64,000 nt of DNA from Clostridium disporicum (GCF_001405015.1 NZ_CYZX01000019.1:7091-71090), one strand, 5' to 3'. Shown: positions 8,802-17,599, counted from the stretch's first letter. Numbers and translations: made by a program. The notes: generated by a model from the letters alone, not told the origin.

Positions 8802-10880
8802 TTATTTTCTTTTTCTATAGTAATACATTACTCCTGCAAGTACTCCACCAAGAATAATAATTCCACCAGCAATTACTATAAAAATTATTTTATTATTAAA
8901 GTTGTTCTCTTTAACTGTTTCTTCATTTTCAACTTCTACTATCTTTTCAGTAACTTTTACTTTCCTAGTTGTAGTAGATTCATTTTTTGAACTATCCACA
9001 GTCTTATAAGTTATTATATACTCTCCAGCCTTGTTTACATCTACATCTCCAGTAATTGTTACAGGTAAAATTCCATCTACCTTATCTTTTGCTACTGCTC
9101 CAAGCTCTTCATATTTATTTCCTACTTCTAAGCTTAGTATACTATCACCATTTAACGTTATAATTGGAGCTACTGTATCTACAACTTTTATTTTCCTTAC
9201 TGCACTAGCTTTATTCCCTGCTTTATCACTTGTTGTATAATTAATTTTATATTCACCTACTTTACTACTATCTATAACTCCACTTATCTTTACTTCAACT
9301 GCACCGTCTACTCCATCTTTTCCTCTAGCCCCTGGTTCTACATATTGTGTACCAGCTTCTATAGTTATTTCCTTATCTCCATTAAATATTATTATTGGTG
9401 CTGTTGTATCTACTACTTTTACTTTTCTTATAACTACTGCTTTATTTCCAGAGCTATCTTCAGAAACATAAGTTAGAGTATACTCTCCTGGTTCACTTAT
9501 ATTTACTTTTCCACTAATCTTTACTTCCTTTTCCCCTTCAAATAAATCCTTTGCAGTAGCACCTAACTCTTCATATTTTGTTCCTGCTTCTATAGTTATT
9601 TCATTTTTCCCATTTAATATTATTTCAGGTGCTTTTGTATCTTTTACATTTACTTTTCTCATTGTAGTTACTGAATTACCAGAACTATCAGTAACAATGT
9701 AAGTTAATTTATATTCTCCTACCTTACTTGTGTTTACTTCACCTGATATAGTCGCTTTAAGTTCTCCATCAACTATATCTTTTCCTATAGCTCCTAATTC
9801 TTCATATTTTGTTCCTGCTTCTATTGTCATTTCACTTTTCCCATTTAATATTATTTCAGGTGCTGTTGTATCTATTACTTTCACTTTTCTTGTAAGAGTT
9901 GATGAATTTCCTGAATTATCAGTAGCTGTATAAGTTAAAATATACTCTCCTGGAATATTTGTATTAACGTCTCCAGATACAGTTGCTTTAAAATTTCCAT
10001 CAACCTTATCTATTCCTATAGCTCCTAGCTCTTCATACTTTTGACCTGCCTCAATTACTACTTCTGTATCTCCATTAAGAATAATTTCTGGTGGTACTTT
10101 ATCCACTACATTTACCTTTCTTATAGCAGTTGTAATATTTCTTGAACTATCTATAGCTTTATAAGTTATTATATATTGTCCTAATTTAGATGTATCTACT
10201 GCGCTATCTGATGTTACTATAGTATCTACTTTTTCAAATTCATCATAAGCAATAGCACCTAAGTCTACAAACTGTGATCCTATCTCTATATTTATTTCAG
10301 CTTCACCATTTAAAGTTATAACTGGTCCCACAGTATCATCTAAGTTTTTAGTATAATCCTTATTCTTTATAAATTTTCCAGGTACATTTTCTAAATTAAT
10401 TCCGTCTATCTTCTTAACAAAATCTTTCCAATCAACTATAGTTTTATCAGCTATATCTTCTTCTCCATAATCAATCGTAATTGTATTAATATTTGTCCCT
10501 TTAAAAGCATCTAAATTTATTTTCACTTTATTTGATACTTCTATTTTTTCTAAAGTACTTGCATCTAAAAACGCTCCTTCTCCAATATCTTTTATGAATG
10601 GCATTTTTATTTCTTTTATCTTACTGCCCTTAAATGCATTAACATCAATACTAGTTACTTCAGTATCTTCTATTTTCTCTGGTAAACTTAACTTTTCTTC
10701 ATTTCCACTATATCCTGTTATCCATATATTATTTTCTTTTTTTTCATACTGTAACTCTGAAACATTAGTAAACTCTTGTTTTGTTATTTCATCTGAAGAA
10801 TATACCGTAATTCCAGTAAAATATGAATATACTAAAGTTGCAATAATGGATAGTGCTATTATTTTTTTGTAGCCTTTCAT
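8802..10880 (-). CDS. Surface protein with LRR and six DUF5011-type Ig-like repeats
   Basis: About 692 residues. A signal peptide is followed by a short BspA-type leucine-rich region (about residues 40-140), then six tandem Ig-like repeats of about 75 residues, each opening with a P-x-I-x-L-N-G motif, containing a Y-x-E-L/P-G-A motif and closing with an I/R-K-V-K/N-V strand. This is the DUF5011/HYR-like fold of bacterial adhesins and cell-wall proteins. The C-terminus is a single membrane helix with a basic tail and no LPXTG sorting motif, so it is membrane-anchored. ATG at 10880 fits the ribosome binding site better than the GTG one codon upstream. Confidence 0.85.
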   Translation of the reverse strand: MKGYKKIIALSIIATLVYSYFTGITVYSSDEITKQEFTNVSELQYEKKENNIWITGYSGNEEKLSLPEKIEDTEVTSIDVNAFKGSKIKEIKMPFIKDIGEGAFLDASTLEKIEVSNKVKINLDAFKGTNINTITIDYGEEDIADKTIVDWKDFVKKIDGINLENVPGKFIKNKDYTKNLDDTVGPVITLNGEAEINIEIGSQFVDLGAIAYDEFEKVDTIVTSDSAVDTSKLGQYIITYKAIDSSRNITTAIRKVNVVDKVPPEIILNGDTEVVIEAGQKYEELGAIGIDKVDGNFKATVSGDVNTNIPGEYILTYTATDNSGNSSTLTRKVKVIDTTAPEIILNGKSEMTIEAGTKYEELGAIGKDIVDGELKATISGEVNTSKVGEYKLTYIVTDSSGNSVTTMRKVNVKDTKAPEIILNGKNEITIEAGTKYEELGATAKDLFEGEKEVKISGKVNISEPGEYTLTYVSEDSSGNKAVVIRKVKVVDTTAPIIIFNGDKEITIEAGTQYVEPGARGKDGVDGAVEVKISGVIDSSKVGEYKINYTTSDKAGNKASAVRKIKVVDTVAPIITLNGDSILSLEVGNKYEELGAVAKDKVDGILPVTITGDVDVNKAGEYIITYKTVDSSKNESTTTRKVKVTEKIVEVENEETVKENNFNNKIIFIVIAGGIIILGGVLAGVMYYYRKRK

Positions 10881-10992
10881 CACCTAACCACCTTTAGATT
10901 ATTATAAAATTACTTTTACTACAGTATATGAAAGTGTTTTTTTTAGTTCCTTATTGTAATCTATTTGTAAACATTGAATTACAATATAAATA

Positions 10993-11022
10993 AAAGGTAT
11001 AGCAAATTAATTACTATACCTA
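10993..11022 (-). terminator. Possible leader or readthrough terminator
   Basis: Hairpin with arms AGGTATAG / CTATACCT; read on the minus strand it is followed by a T-rich run. It lies upstream of the surface protein gene, so it would stop transcription entering from the right or act as a leader attenuator. Confidence 0.4.
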
Positions 11023-11086
11023 AAAAACTATTTATAAACTTATTTTTAATCCCTTATCTTCATTTATATTTTGCTAAAACCAACCT

Positions 11087-11125
11087 TTGTTATAATTTAA
11101 CAATTTTATAAGTTTATGGTATAAT
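11087..11125 (+). promoter_or_regulatory. TetR gene promoter with overlapping inverted repeat
   Basis: TTAACA (11097-11102) and TATAAT (11120-11125) are separated by 17 bp, a good vegetative promoter. A 6-5-6 inverted repeat, TTGTTA-N5-TAACAA (11087-11103), overlaps the -35 box and is a candidate autoregulatory operator for the TetR protein. The operator assignment is inference. Confidence 0.5.
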
Positions 11126-11150
11126 TCTTTTAAGATTGGAGAGATTGGAC

Positions 11151-11759
11151 ATGGAAAATTTAAAAAGTAAAGCTATTATAAAAAAAGAAAAAATCATAGA
11201 TGCTGCAGTAAAAGTATTTTTACAAAAAGGTTTTGAGAAAGCCACTGTTAGAGAAATTGCAAGAGAAGCTGGAATTACTACAGGAGCAATTTATCATCAT
11301 TATAGAAATAAAGATGAATTAATTCACGATGCTGTCACAAAGCATATTCACTTTATTGACAGCCTAAATGCCTATAAAGGAAATTCTCTAAAACCTTCTT
11401 CTGAAATTATTGATGAAATAAAAGTAGCAGCTTCAAAAAGACTTAGCAATCTTACGGCTCAACGTCTTCATATATTGCTTACAGCAAATGTTTTACTTGA
11501 TGAGAATACATTATTAGATGAATATAAAGAAACCTACGAATCAATAATATCGAAAACTTCTGATATGTTTGTATATACCTACGGAATTGAAAATGAGAAA
11601 TACAAAAAAATAGTTGCTTCTATTTTAGTAGCTGCCTTAGATGGATTTGCAATACAAGCTTCTTTAGGAATTCTTGATACTAATGATAAAGAATATATTA
11701 ATACTATTACAGATTTTTTTGCTAAACTCGGAGAGCATCTAATTATTAGTCATAAGTAA
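11151..11759 (+). CDS. TetR/AcrR-family transcriptional regulator
   Basis: 202 residues. The N-terminal 45-50 residues are a TetR helix-turn-helix (IIDAAVKVFLQKGFEKATVREIAREAGITTGAIYHHYRNKDEL, in parts), and the rest is a helical ligand-binding domain that cannot be assigned to an inducer. ATG at 11151 follows TTGGAGAGA with about 7-nt spacing; an upstream TTG at 11136 has no site. The stop codon lies exactly at the left end of the mini-hairpin element at 11757. No obvious target is adjacent; the nearest genes are the surface protein and a small acidic protein. Confidence 0.88.
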   Translation: MENLKSKAIIKKEKIIDAAVKVFLQKGFEKATVREIAREAGITTGAIYHHYRNKDELIHDAVTKHIHFIDSLNAYKGNSLKPSSEIIDEIKVAASKRLSNLTAQRLHILLTANVLLDENTLLDEYKETYESIISKTSDMFVYTYGIENEKYKKIVASILVAALDGFAIQASLGILDTNDKEYINTITDFFAKLGEHLIISHK

Positions 11760-11996
11760 AGTGCGAGCGAAGCTCACAGGTGAAAGGTCGACTTCGTCGA
11801 AGTGAAAAGGCTACTAGCGTAGCGGGGAAAAGTTAACTACGTTAAGGGGAAAATGATACTATAAGTATCCGAGAAAAGCATTTTATCTCATTAGAGATCT
11901 TTTCCCTATTGCCATAGGCAATATTTTCTCCTCAGCTTCAGCTGACTTTTCCCCTTTGACGAAGTCAAACTTTTCACCAAAGTGCTTCGCACTTTA
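11757..11996. repeat. Mini-hairpin array element, copy A
   Basis: A 240-bp intergenic element bounded by TAAAGTGC and GCACTTTA. It holds about ten short perfect or near-perfect hairpins with 2-4 nt loops, e.g. TCGAC-TTC-GTCGA (11788), GCTAC-TAGC-GTAGC (11810), TTAAC-TAC-GTTAA (11833), GATACT-ATA-AGTATC (11855), TATTGCC-ATA-GGCAATA (11907), TTTGAC-GAA-GTCAAA (11955), AAAGTGC-TTC-GCACTTT (11979). Starts are spaced 22-25 bp. Left-half linkers resemble GGGGAAAAG; right-half linkers resemble the complement, CTTTTCCCC. It lies between convergent genes. The right 45-50 bp are almost identical to the element at 42071. I know of no name for this family. Confidence 0.85.
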
Positions 11997-12012
11997 TTTC
12001 AAGTATTCATTA

Positions 12013-12318
12013 TTAACCATTTATAGATTCAATTAAGTTTATAAAATCTCCTTCGTTCATCTTACTTAAATATATATCAATTAACGTTTTTGTAGGCATA
12101 TCTTTATATCCTTTTTTCCCATTTACAAATATATTTTCAACTTTTTCTTTAAACCCGTCTATATCTTCTTTTAACTCTTTAATAAACTCATTAATTTCAT
12201 GTTCAACTAACTCAGCCATTATCTTTTCTCTTAAATCATAGTTAAAACCTTCTGCAAAAGCTTTCTCTTCATCAGTTAATCCAGTAGTGTCATTATTTAA
12301 TATTTTAAATATATCCAT
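12013..12318 (-). CDS. Small acidic soluble protein, unknown
   Basis: 101 residues, acidic and probably all-helical, without signal peptide or membrane segment. The middle (VEHEINEFIKELKEDIDGFKEKVENIF, in parts) looks like amphipathic helices. The ATG is preceded by AAAGGA and an upstream AGGAG. It is downstream of the siderophore operon but separated from it by a terminator, and converges on the TetR gene across the mini-hairpin element. I do not recognise the family. Confidence 0.65.
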   Translation of the reverse strand: MDIFKILNNDTTGLTDEEKAFAEGFNYDLREKIMAELVEHEINEFIKELKEDIDGFKEKVENIFVNGKKGYKDMPTKTLIDIYLSKMNEGDFINLIESING

Positions 12319-12388
12319 TCCTTTTATATACTCCTCTATATGTTAATATTTATTATTATACCTCTCTAAATTAAAATATGTAAAATAT

Positions 12389-12425
12389 AAAAAGTAGGCA
12401 GTCAACTAAAACTACCTACTTTTTA
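12389..12425 (-). terminator. Terminator of the siderophore operon
   Basis: Minus-strand stem with AAAAAGTAGG / CCTACTTTTT arms and extra inner pairing, ending in a T run. It follows the binding-protein gene. Confidence 0.75.
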
Positions 12426-12507
12426 TATAGAGTATATTATTTTTGTTTTGAAAAATTTGTACTTAGGTATGTTAAATTTTAAAAGCGATTTTACTCCTTA
12501 TTAATCA

Positions 12508-13446
12508 CTACTTTATAGCAGCATCAACTTCCTCTACCATTCTTAAAGTTGAAGTGAACCCACCTACTGATGTATACCAGATTGTTGGATCTAAGTATAC
12601 AATGTTATCATTCTTATAAGCATCTGTTCTTGCAACTAATTCATTATCAAATAATTCCTTAGCTGAAGTATTTCCACCTGTAACTGCAGCTCTGTCTACA
12701 ACAAATAAGTATTGAGGATTCTTTTCTGCTACGTATTCAAATGTAGCTTTTTGTCCATGAGTCCCTGCATCAATTGTTGTATCTACTGGAGTTACACCAA
12801 ACTCTTTATGGATTATACCAAATCTTGATTCTTGTCCATATACGCTGAATGCACCATCATTAGCTAAAGTTATTAATCCGTTTATGTTCTTTTCTGTAAC
12901 TTTTGCATTTAATTCGGCTATAGTTTTTTCAATTTCTTCTACTTTAGAAGAAACTTCTTTTTCTTTTCCGAAGATTTGACCTAAGATATCCATGTTGTTT
13001 TTGAATGATCCTAAGTAATCTGCATTATCAATTCCTAAATGTATTGTTGGAGCTATTTTGTTTAACTCTTCATAATAATCAGCTTGTCTACCTGAAATTA
13101 TGATTAAATCTGGAGTTAATGCAAATATTGCTTCCATATCTGGTTCTTTTAAAGTACCAATGCTTGAATATTCTTCACCAGCATATTTAGTTAAGTAATC
13201 AGGAAGTCCACTTTGAACTACACCTGTAACATTTACTCCTAAGCTATCTAATGCATCTAATATACCGTAGTCAAATACTACTACCTTTTGTGGATTTGTT
13301 GTTACTGGTGTTTCACCTAATTCATGTGTTATTGTAATAGTTTCGCTTACAGGTTCAGAGTTACCTCCTACAAACTTAGGTATAGTGATACCTGCTGCAA
13401 TTAATAATACTAAAATTATCCCGATAATCATTGATTTGTTTTTCAT
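12508..13446 (-). CDS. Siderophore ABC transporter substrate-binding protein
   Basis: 312 residues of the FhuD/FepB-type (periplasmic-binding protein 2) family, resembling YclQ/FpuA/CeuE catecholate or petrobactin binders. Visible family features are NPQKVVVFDYG after the signal region, the helical backbone linker region around 150-190, and a final YLDPTIWYTSVGG segment. Unusually, the N-terminal hydrophobic segment (GIILVLLIAAGITIPK) has no lipobox Cys, whereas Firmicute relatives are lipoproteins; it is either anchored by an uncleaved helix or released. It is the last gene of a permease-permease-ATPase-binding-protein operon. Confidence 0.88.
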   Translation of the reverse strand: MKNKSMIIGIILVLLIAAGITIPKFVGGNSEPVSETITITHELGETPVTTNPQKVVVFDYGILDALDSLGVNVTGVVQSGLPDYLTKYAGEEYSSIGTLKEPDMEAIFALTPDLIIISGRQADYYEELNKIAPTIHLGIDNADYLGSFKNNMDILGQIFGKEKEVSSKVEEIEKTIAELNAKVTEKNINGLITLANDGAFSVYGQESRFGIIHKEFGVTPVDTTIDAGTHGQKATFEYVAEKNPQYLFVVDRAAVTGGNTSAKELFDNELVARTDAYKNDNIVYLDPTIWYTSVGGFTSTLRMVEEVDAAIK

Positions 13447-13470
13447 TTTTTGTTCCCCCTTATTTTTTAT

Positions 13471-14226
13471 TTAAAAATACACACATATATTTCTGTTATT
13501 TATATTTTCTATATGGAAATCAATCTCATATATTTTTTCTAATTCTTCTTTTTGGATTGTATCTGTAGCGGGTCCATTCTTAACTAGCTGACCATTCTTT
13601 AAAGCTACTATATTATCTGAGTAGCATGATGCAAAGTTAATATCATGGATAACTATTACTACAGTTTTTCCAAGTTCATCCGTTAGAGTTCTAAGTATCT
13701 TCATTATCTCTACAGAATGCTTCATATCTAAGTTGTTAAGTGGTTCATCTAAGAATATATAGTCACTATTTTGAGCAATAACCATAGCTATATAAGCTCT
13801 TTGTCTTTGTCCTCCACTTAATTCATCTAAATATTTATCTTGAATATCTTCAAGCTGCATATATCTTAAAGCTTGGTCAACATTTTCTATATCTTCCTTC
13901 TTTAAGTTACCTCCACAGTGTGGAAATCTACCGAACTCTACAAGTTCTCTAATAGTTAATCTTATGTTTATATTATTTGTCTGTCTTAAGATAGACACTT
14001 TTTTAGCTAATTCCTTGTTGTCCCATTCTAAAACATCCTTACCATCTATAAGAACTTCTCCGCTATCTCTTTTGATAAGTCTGCTTATTATTGATAATAA
14101 TGTACTCTTACCTGCTCCGTTAGGACCTATAAAAGATGTAATCTTACCTTCTTCTATTTTAAGAGAGACATTATCAACTACTTTTTTATTACCATAAGCT
14201 TTGGTTATATTCTTAACTTCTATCAT
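13471..14226 (-). CDS. Siderophore ABC transporter ATP-binding protein
   Basis: 251 residues, FepC/FhuC/YclP type. Walker A is GPNGAGKST (near residue 35), the signature motif LSGGQRQRA (near 135), Walker B YIFLDEPLNNLD (near 157), and the switch His VIHD (near 193). It powers iron-siderophore uptake through the two FecCD permeases encoded upstream. Its ATG overlaps the stop of the second permease by 4 bp, so translation is coupled. The binding-protein gene follows after 24 bp. Confidence 0.92.
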   Translation of the reverse strand: MIEVKNITKAYGNKKVVDNVSLKIEEGKITSFIGPNGAGKSTLLSIISRLIKRDSGEVLIDGKDVLEWDNKELAKKVSILRQTNNINIRLTIRELVEFGRFPHCGGNLKKEDIENVDQALRYMQLEDIQDKYLDELSGGQRQRAYIAMVIAQNSDYIFLDEPLNNLDMKHSVEIMKILRTLTDELGKTVVIVIHDINFASCYSDNIVALKNGQLVKNGPATDTIQKEELEKIYEIDFHIENINNRNICVYF

Positions 14227-15173
14227 CTATTTCTCTCCTTCATAACTAAGTAAATAAAGTATATTCCTCCAATAAAGTTTATAATTACACTTACTGAAGT
14301 TCCAAAATCTAATAATTGTTCTACTATAAGTTGTCCACCTACCAAAGCTATAACACTTATAATTATCGTTGCTAATCCAAGCACTTCATGCTTATAGGTA
14401 TTTATCATCTGTCTTGCTATGTTTACTACTAAAAGTCCTAAGAATGTTATAGGTCCAACTAAAGCCGTTGATACTGATGTAAGTATTACCACTATAACAA
14501 GTATCTTCTTAGACATCTTATCGTAATCAACACCTAAGCTTATAGCCTCATCTCTTCCAAGAGACATTACGTCTAACACCTTGACGATATCATAACAGTA
14601 AGCAATTGAAAGAATAATCACTATACTTGCAAGAAGCATTATATCTGTATTTACATTATTAAAGCTCGCCATCATCTTATCTTGAACTGTTAAAAACTCT
14701 GTTGGATCGATAAGAACCTGCATAAAGTTTGTTAAGCTTTCAAAAAGCGTTCCGCAGATAACTCCTATTAAAAGTATTGTAAATATATTTTTTGTTCCTT
14801 TTCTAAATACAAACTTATAAAGTACTGCTGAAAAAGCTATCATAACTACTATTGTAATAATGAAGTTTATATTTCCATTAGTTATAAGCACTGATGATGA
14901 TCCAAGTAAAAATACTACTGTAGTTTGAAGCAGTACATATAATGAATCTAATCCTAGAATACTAGGTGTTAATATCCTGTTATTAGTAACTGTCTGGAAT
15001 ATTAATGATGAAAATCCTATTGCAGCTCCAGTTAAAACCATTGCTATTACCTTAGGTATTCTTCTATACATCGCATATTGATAGTTTGCACTATTTACAC
15101 CTATCGTTAAAAACAATCCTATAAGTGCTACAGCTACTATCGATAATATTATTAATTTTTTATTATTCTTCAT
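14223..15173 (-). CDS. Siderophore ABC transporter permease (FecCD family), second
   Basis: 316 residues with about nine membrane segments of the FecCD/BtuC type; family landmarks are GAAIGFSSLIFQT near residue 50, the SLGRDEAISLG coupling loop near 205 and GPITFLGLLVVNIAR near 240. It corresponds to the YclO position and pairs with the upstream permease as a heterodimer. It overlaps the end of that gene by 11 bp. Confidence 0.9.
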   Translation of the reverse strand: MKNNKKLIILSIVAVALIGLFLTIGVNSANYQYAMYRRIPKVIAMVLTGAAIGFSSLIFQTVTNNRILTPSILGLDSLYVLLQTTVVFLLGSSSVLITNGNINFIITIVVMIAFSAVLYKFVFRKGTKNIFTILLIGVICGTLFESLTNFMQVLIDPTEFLTVQDKMMASFNNVNTDIMLLASIVIILSIAYCYDIVKVLDVMSLGRDEAISLGVDYDKMSKKILVIVVILTSVSTALVGPITFLGLLVVNIARQMINTYKHEVLGLATIIISVIALVGGQLIVEQLLDFGTSVSVIINFIGGIYFIYLVMKERNR

Positions 15174-16116
15174 CTTTAGTCCCCCTTATAATCATATAAA
15201 GGAATATTGCACTACCAATTACTCCAACCATCATCCCTATTGATATTTCAAATGGGAAAATTATTATTCTTCCTAAAATATCACAGATTAATAAAAATAC
15301 TGGTCCAAGTAATGCTGTGTGATATAAAGTCTTCTTTAAGTTATCTCCACTATAAAGACTTACTATATTAGGTATTATTAACCCTAGAAACGGAATGTTT
15401 CCTACTGTTATAATTGTAACTGCTGATATTAAAGCAACTATTACAAGCCCTACATTAACTACAAAGTTATAATTAAGTCCAAGGTTTATTGAGAACTCTT
15501 CTCCCATCCCAACAATTGTAAACTTATTTGCATAAAGAAATGCTAATATTACCATTGGAATACTTAAATAAATCAGCTCGTATCCACCTTTCATAATTAA
15601 TGACATGTCACCTTCCATCCAAGAGGTTACATTTTGTACTAAGTCGTACTTTAGAGATATAAATGTGGTAATTGAACCAACTACCTTACCAAGCATCATC
15701 CCAACTAGTGGTACAAATATTATATTTTTAAGCTTAATAGCTTTTATCATCTTCATAAATATCATCGTTCCGACTACTGCAAATATAAATGCTGTAATCA
15801 TCTTCTGCATAGTAGTTGCTGATGTTAACACCACCATTGAGAATAGAATCCCAAGCTTTGCAAAATCTACTGTTGCTGCCGTTGTTGGCGATACAAACTT
15901 ATTTTTACTAATCTGCTGCATTATAAGACCACTTATACTAAGTCCTACCCCTGCAACTATTATTGCAATAAGTCTTGGTAGTCTACTTATAAAAATAACT
16001 TCTAATTTATCTATATTTAATTCAAATATATCTTTTATACTTATGCTACTTACACCTATGAATATAGATGCTATCGATAATACAATAAGTATTAAGAACA
16101 AATATCTCTTCTTCAT
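15163..16116 (-). CDS. Siderophore ABC transporter permease (FecCD family), first
   Basis: About 317 residues with FecCD landmarks: GLSISGLIMQQISKN near residue 60, a coupling-helix region (GMGEEFSINLGLNY) and GNIPFLGLIIPNIV. It corresponds to the YclN position. The open frame begins at 16182, but GGGGG with 6-nt spacing and the signal-like MKKRYLFLIL point to the ATG at 16116. It is the first gene of the operon, with a perfect Fur box about 120 bp upstream, so iron repression is expected. Confidence 0.9.
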   Translation of the reverse strand: MKKRYLFLILIVLSIASIFIGVSSISIKDIFELNIDKLEVIFISRLPRLIAIIVAGVGLSISGLIMQQISKNKFVSPTTAATVDFAKLGILFSMVVLTSATTMQKMITAFIFAVVGTMIFMKMIKAIKLKNIIFVPLVGMMLGKVVGSITTFISLKYDLVQNVTSWMEGDMSLIMKGGYELIYLSIPMVILAFLYANKFTIVGMGEEFSINLGLNYNFVVNVGLVIVALISAVTIITVGNIPFLGLIIPNIVSLYSGDNLKKTLYHTALLGPVFLLICDILGRIIIFPFEISIGMMVGVIGSAIFLYMIIRGTKDEE

Positions 16117-16234
16117 GTATTTCCCCCACTTATCAGATGTAGACTTTTTAAATGTCAATATGTTATAATAAAATTCACTCAATCTTCATTGAGAATACAT
16201 TTTAAATTCATCTACTATATATTATAACAATTTT

Positions 16235-16253
16235 ATTGATAATAATTATCAAT
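16235..16253. promoter_or_regulatory. Fur box between siderophore operon and AraC gene
   Basis: A perfect 7-1-7 Fur operator, TGATAAT-A-ATTATCA (16237-16251), extended by two further paired bases on each side. It lies in the 230-bp gap between the divergent permease and AraC genes and can control both. Match to the known Firmicute Fur consensus is exact. Confidence 0.9.
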
Positions 16254-16346
16254 TTCATATTTGTATATTATCATCTATTTCCAAAGATGTCTTACACAAT
16301 ATTTGTTTTTATTAAAATATATTTAGATTATTTTACGAGGTACAAA

Positions 16347-17084
16347 ATGAATGCATTAACACTTAAATTTAATATGGAATCATTCTATTTCTCTACTCAT
16401 TTACCCATTAAAGCCTTCTCAACTGAAGGACAAGAGTACCACTCTGTGGGCTATGATAAAACATCAGACTTATCTCTAAAGGAACTAGATTTTAATGATT
16501 TGATTTCAAGAATATATTCAGATAAAAAAATAAACTCCCCTATAGATATTTCACCTATAGAGGATGTTAATTTTACTGTATGTCCTATTATTTCTAAAAA
16601 TTATGAACATGGATTTTATTTAATTGGTCCATATACAACTAATGATGCTTCTTCTAAAGCCATATTTAAGCCTAAACATTGTATAATCTATCTATTAAAT
16701 ATTCTATACATCAAATTAGAAAATATAGATGATAATACTTCTAGTAAGACAAGCTATAATTTCAATGTTAATAAAGCTATAAAATATATTGAAGAAAATT
16801 ATAAAAAAACAATTACTCTTGATGAAGTCTGCTCTAATATAAATATTAATAAAAGCTATTTCTGTACTATATTTAAAGAGCATACTGGCAAGACCTTCTC
16901 CCATTACTTAAGTCACTATAGAGTTGACAAATCTAAGGAACTCCTTAAAGATACAGATTTATCAATTACAGAAGTTGCTTTAACAGTAGGTTATAACTCT
17001 GTAAATTACTTTAATAATAATTTTAAAAGACTTAATAATATTACTCCCGTTCAATATAGAAATGAGATAAATAATTTAAAATAA
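16347..17084 (+). CDS. AraC-family regulator, probably of the siderophore operon
   Basis: About 245 residues. The C-terminal 100 residues are an AraC DNA-binding domain with two helix-turn-helix motifs (ITLDEVCSNININKSYFCTIFKEHTG and SITEVALTVGYNSVNYFNNNFKR, in parts). The N-terminal part is a YSIRK/ligand-sensing-like domain without an obvious enzyme motif. The frame is open from 16236, but ACGAGG with 6-nt spacing supports the ATG at 16347. Divergent from the iron transporter and sharing a Fur box, it resembles Btr-type activators that sense a siderophore. The sensing role is inferred. Confidence 0.85.
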   Translation: MNALTLKFNMESFYFSTHLPIKAFSTEGQEYHSVGYDKTSDLSLKELDFNDLISRIYSDKKINSPIDISPIEDVNFTVCPIISKNYEHGFYLIGPYTTNDASSKAIFKPKHCIIYLLNILYIKLENIDDNTSSKTSYNFNVNKAIKYIEENYKKTITLDEVCSNININKSYFCTIFKEHTGKTFSHYLSHYRVDKSKELLKDTDLSITEVALTVGYNSVNYFNNNFKRLNNITPVQYRNEINNLK

Positions 17085-17090
17085 CTTTAT

Positions 17091-17132
17091 TTAATTAAAA
17101 GAAACTGCTACAAAGCAGTTTCTTTTAATTAA
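17091..17132. terminator. Bidirectional terminator with 19-bp stem
   Basis: Perfect 19-bp stem (TTAATTAAAAGAAACTGCT and its complement) with a 4-nt loop, between the convergent AraC and PsiE-like genes. Confidence 0.85.
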
Positions 17133-17173
17133 CCATTATTAATTTGTAATTTTTCATTAAACATAATATATTT

Positions 17174-17539
17174 TTAGCGAAATAAATATTTCCTAGTTGC
17201 GAACAATATAACAATTGATAATATTCCTATCAAATTTTCAAAATTAGACATATGCCCAACAATTAATCCTCTTGCAAGTGCAAAAAGCAATACTTCTACT
17301 ACCGTTTCTGGTGTATGCTTACATAACATTTTTATAAATTCTATCCCTATAACAAAATTAAAAGCTATATCTAGGTAACTGCTAAATGCTTCTAATTTAT
17401 CACTTTCTGTAAAGATAGATATCAAATCACCAGCTAAATAAATAACTGCTATACTAATAAAAATAGCTAAAAGAATTCCTATTATTATTTCTAAAAAATC
17501 TACTACCACAAGTACTTTTTCATTTAAAAACTTCTTCAT
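17174..17539 (-). CDS. PsiE-like membrane protein
   Basis: 121 residues with four membrane segments. The second half (a helix ending in EFIKMLCKH, then LLFALARGLIVGH) matches the pattern of the phosphate-starvation-inducible PsiE family, where an ALAR-x-x-IV-x-H motif is typical. Function in the family is poorly defined. It has its own start behind AGAGGG. A truncated sigma-factor-like ORF lies just upstream. Confidence 0.6.
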   Translation of the reverse strand: MKKFLNEKVLVVVDFLEIIIGILLAIFISIAVIYLAGDLISIFTESDKLEAFSSYLDIAFNFVIGIEFIKMLCKHTPETVVEVLLFALARGLIVGHMSNFENLIGILSIVILFATRKYLFR

Positions 17540-17599
17540 TTGAATCCCTCTTTTTATAAAATAGTAATTTGACCTCTTTTTATAATTTACCCTAAATAT

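Noticed and set aside
11757..11996. CRISPR array
   Set aside because: Units are regularly spaced, but the constant part is only about 9 nt and the variable parts are hairpins, with the constant part inverted in the second half. No cas genes are nearby.
15605..16168. Long rightward open frame of 187 codons
   Set aside because: It is antisense to a clear FecCD permease gene and has no ribosome binding site or recognisable protein.
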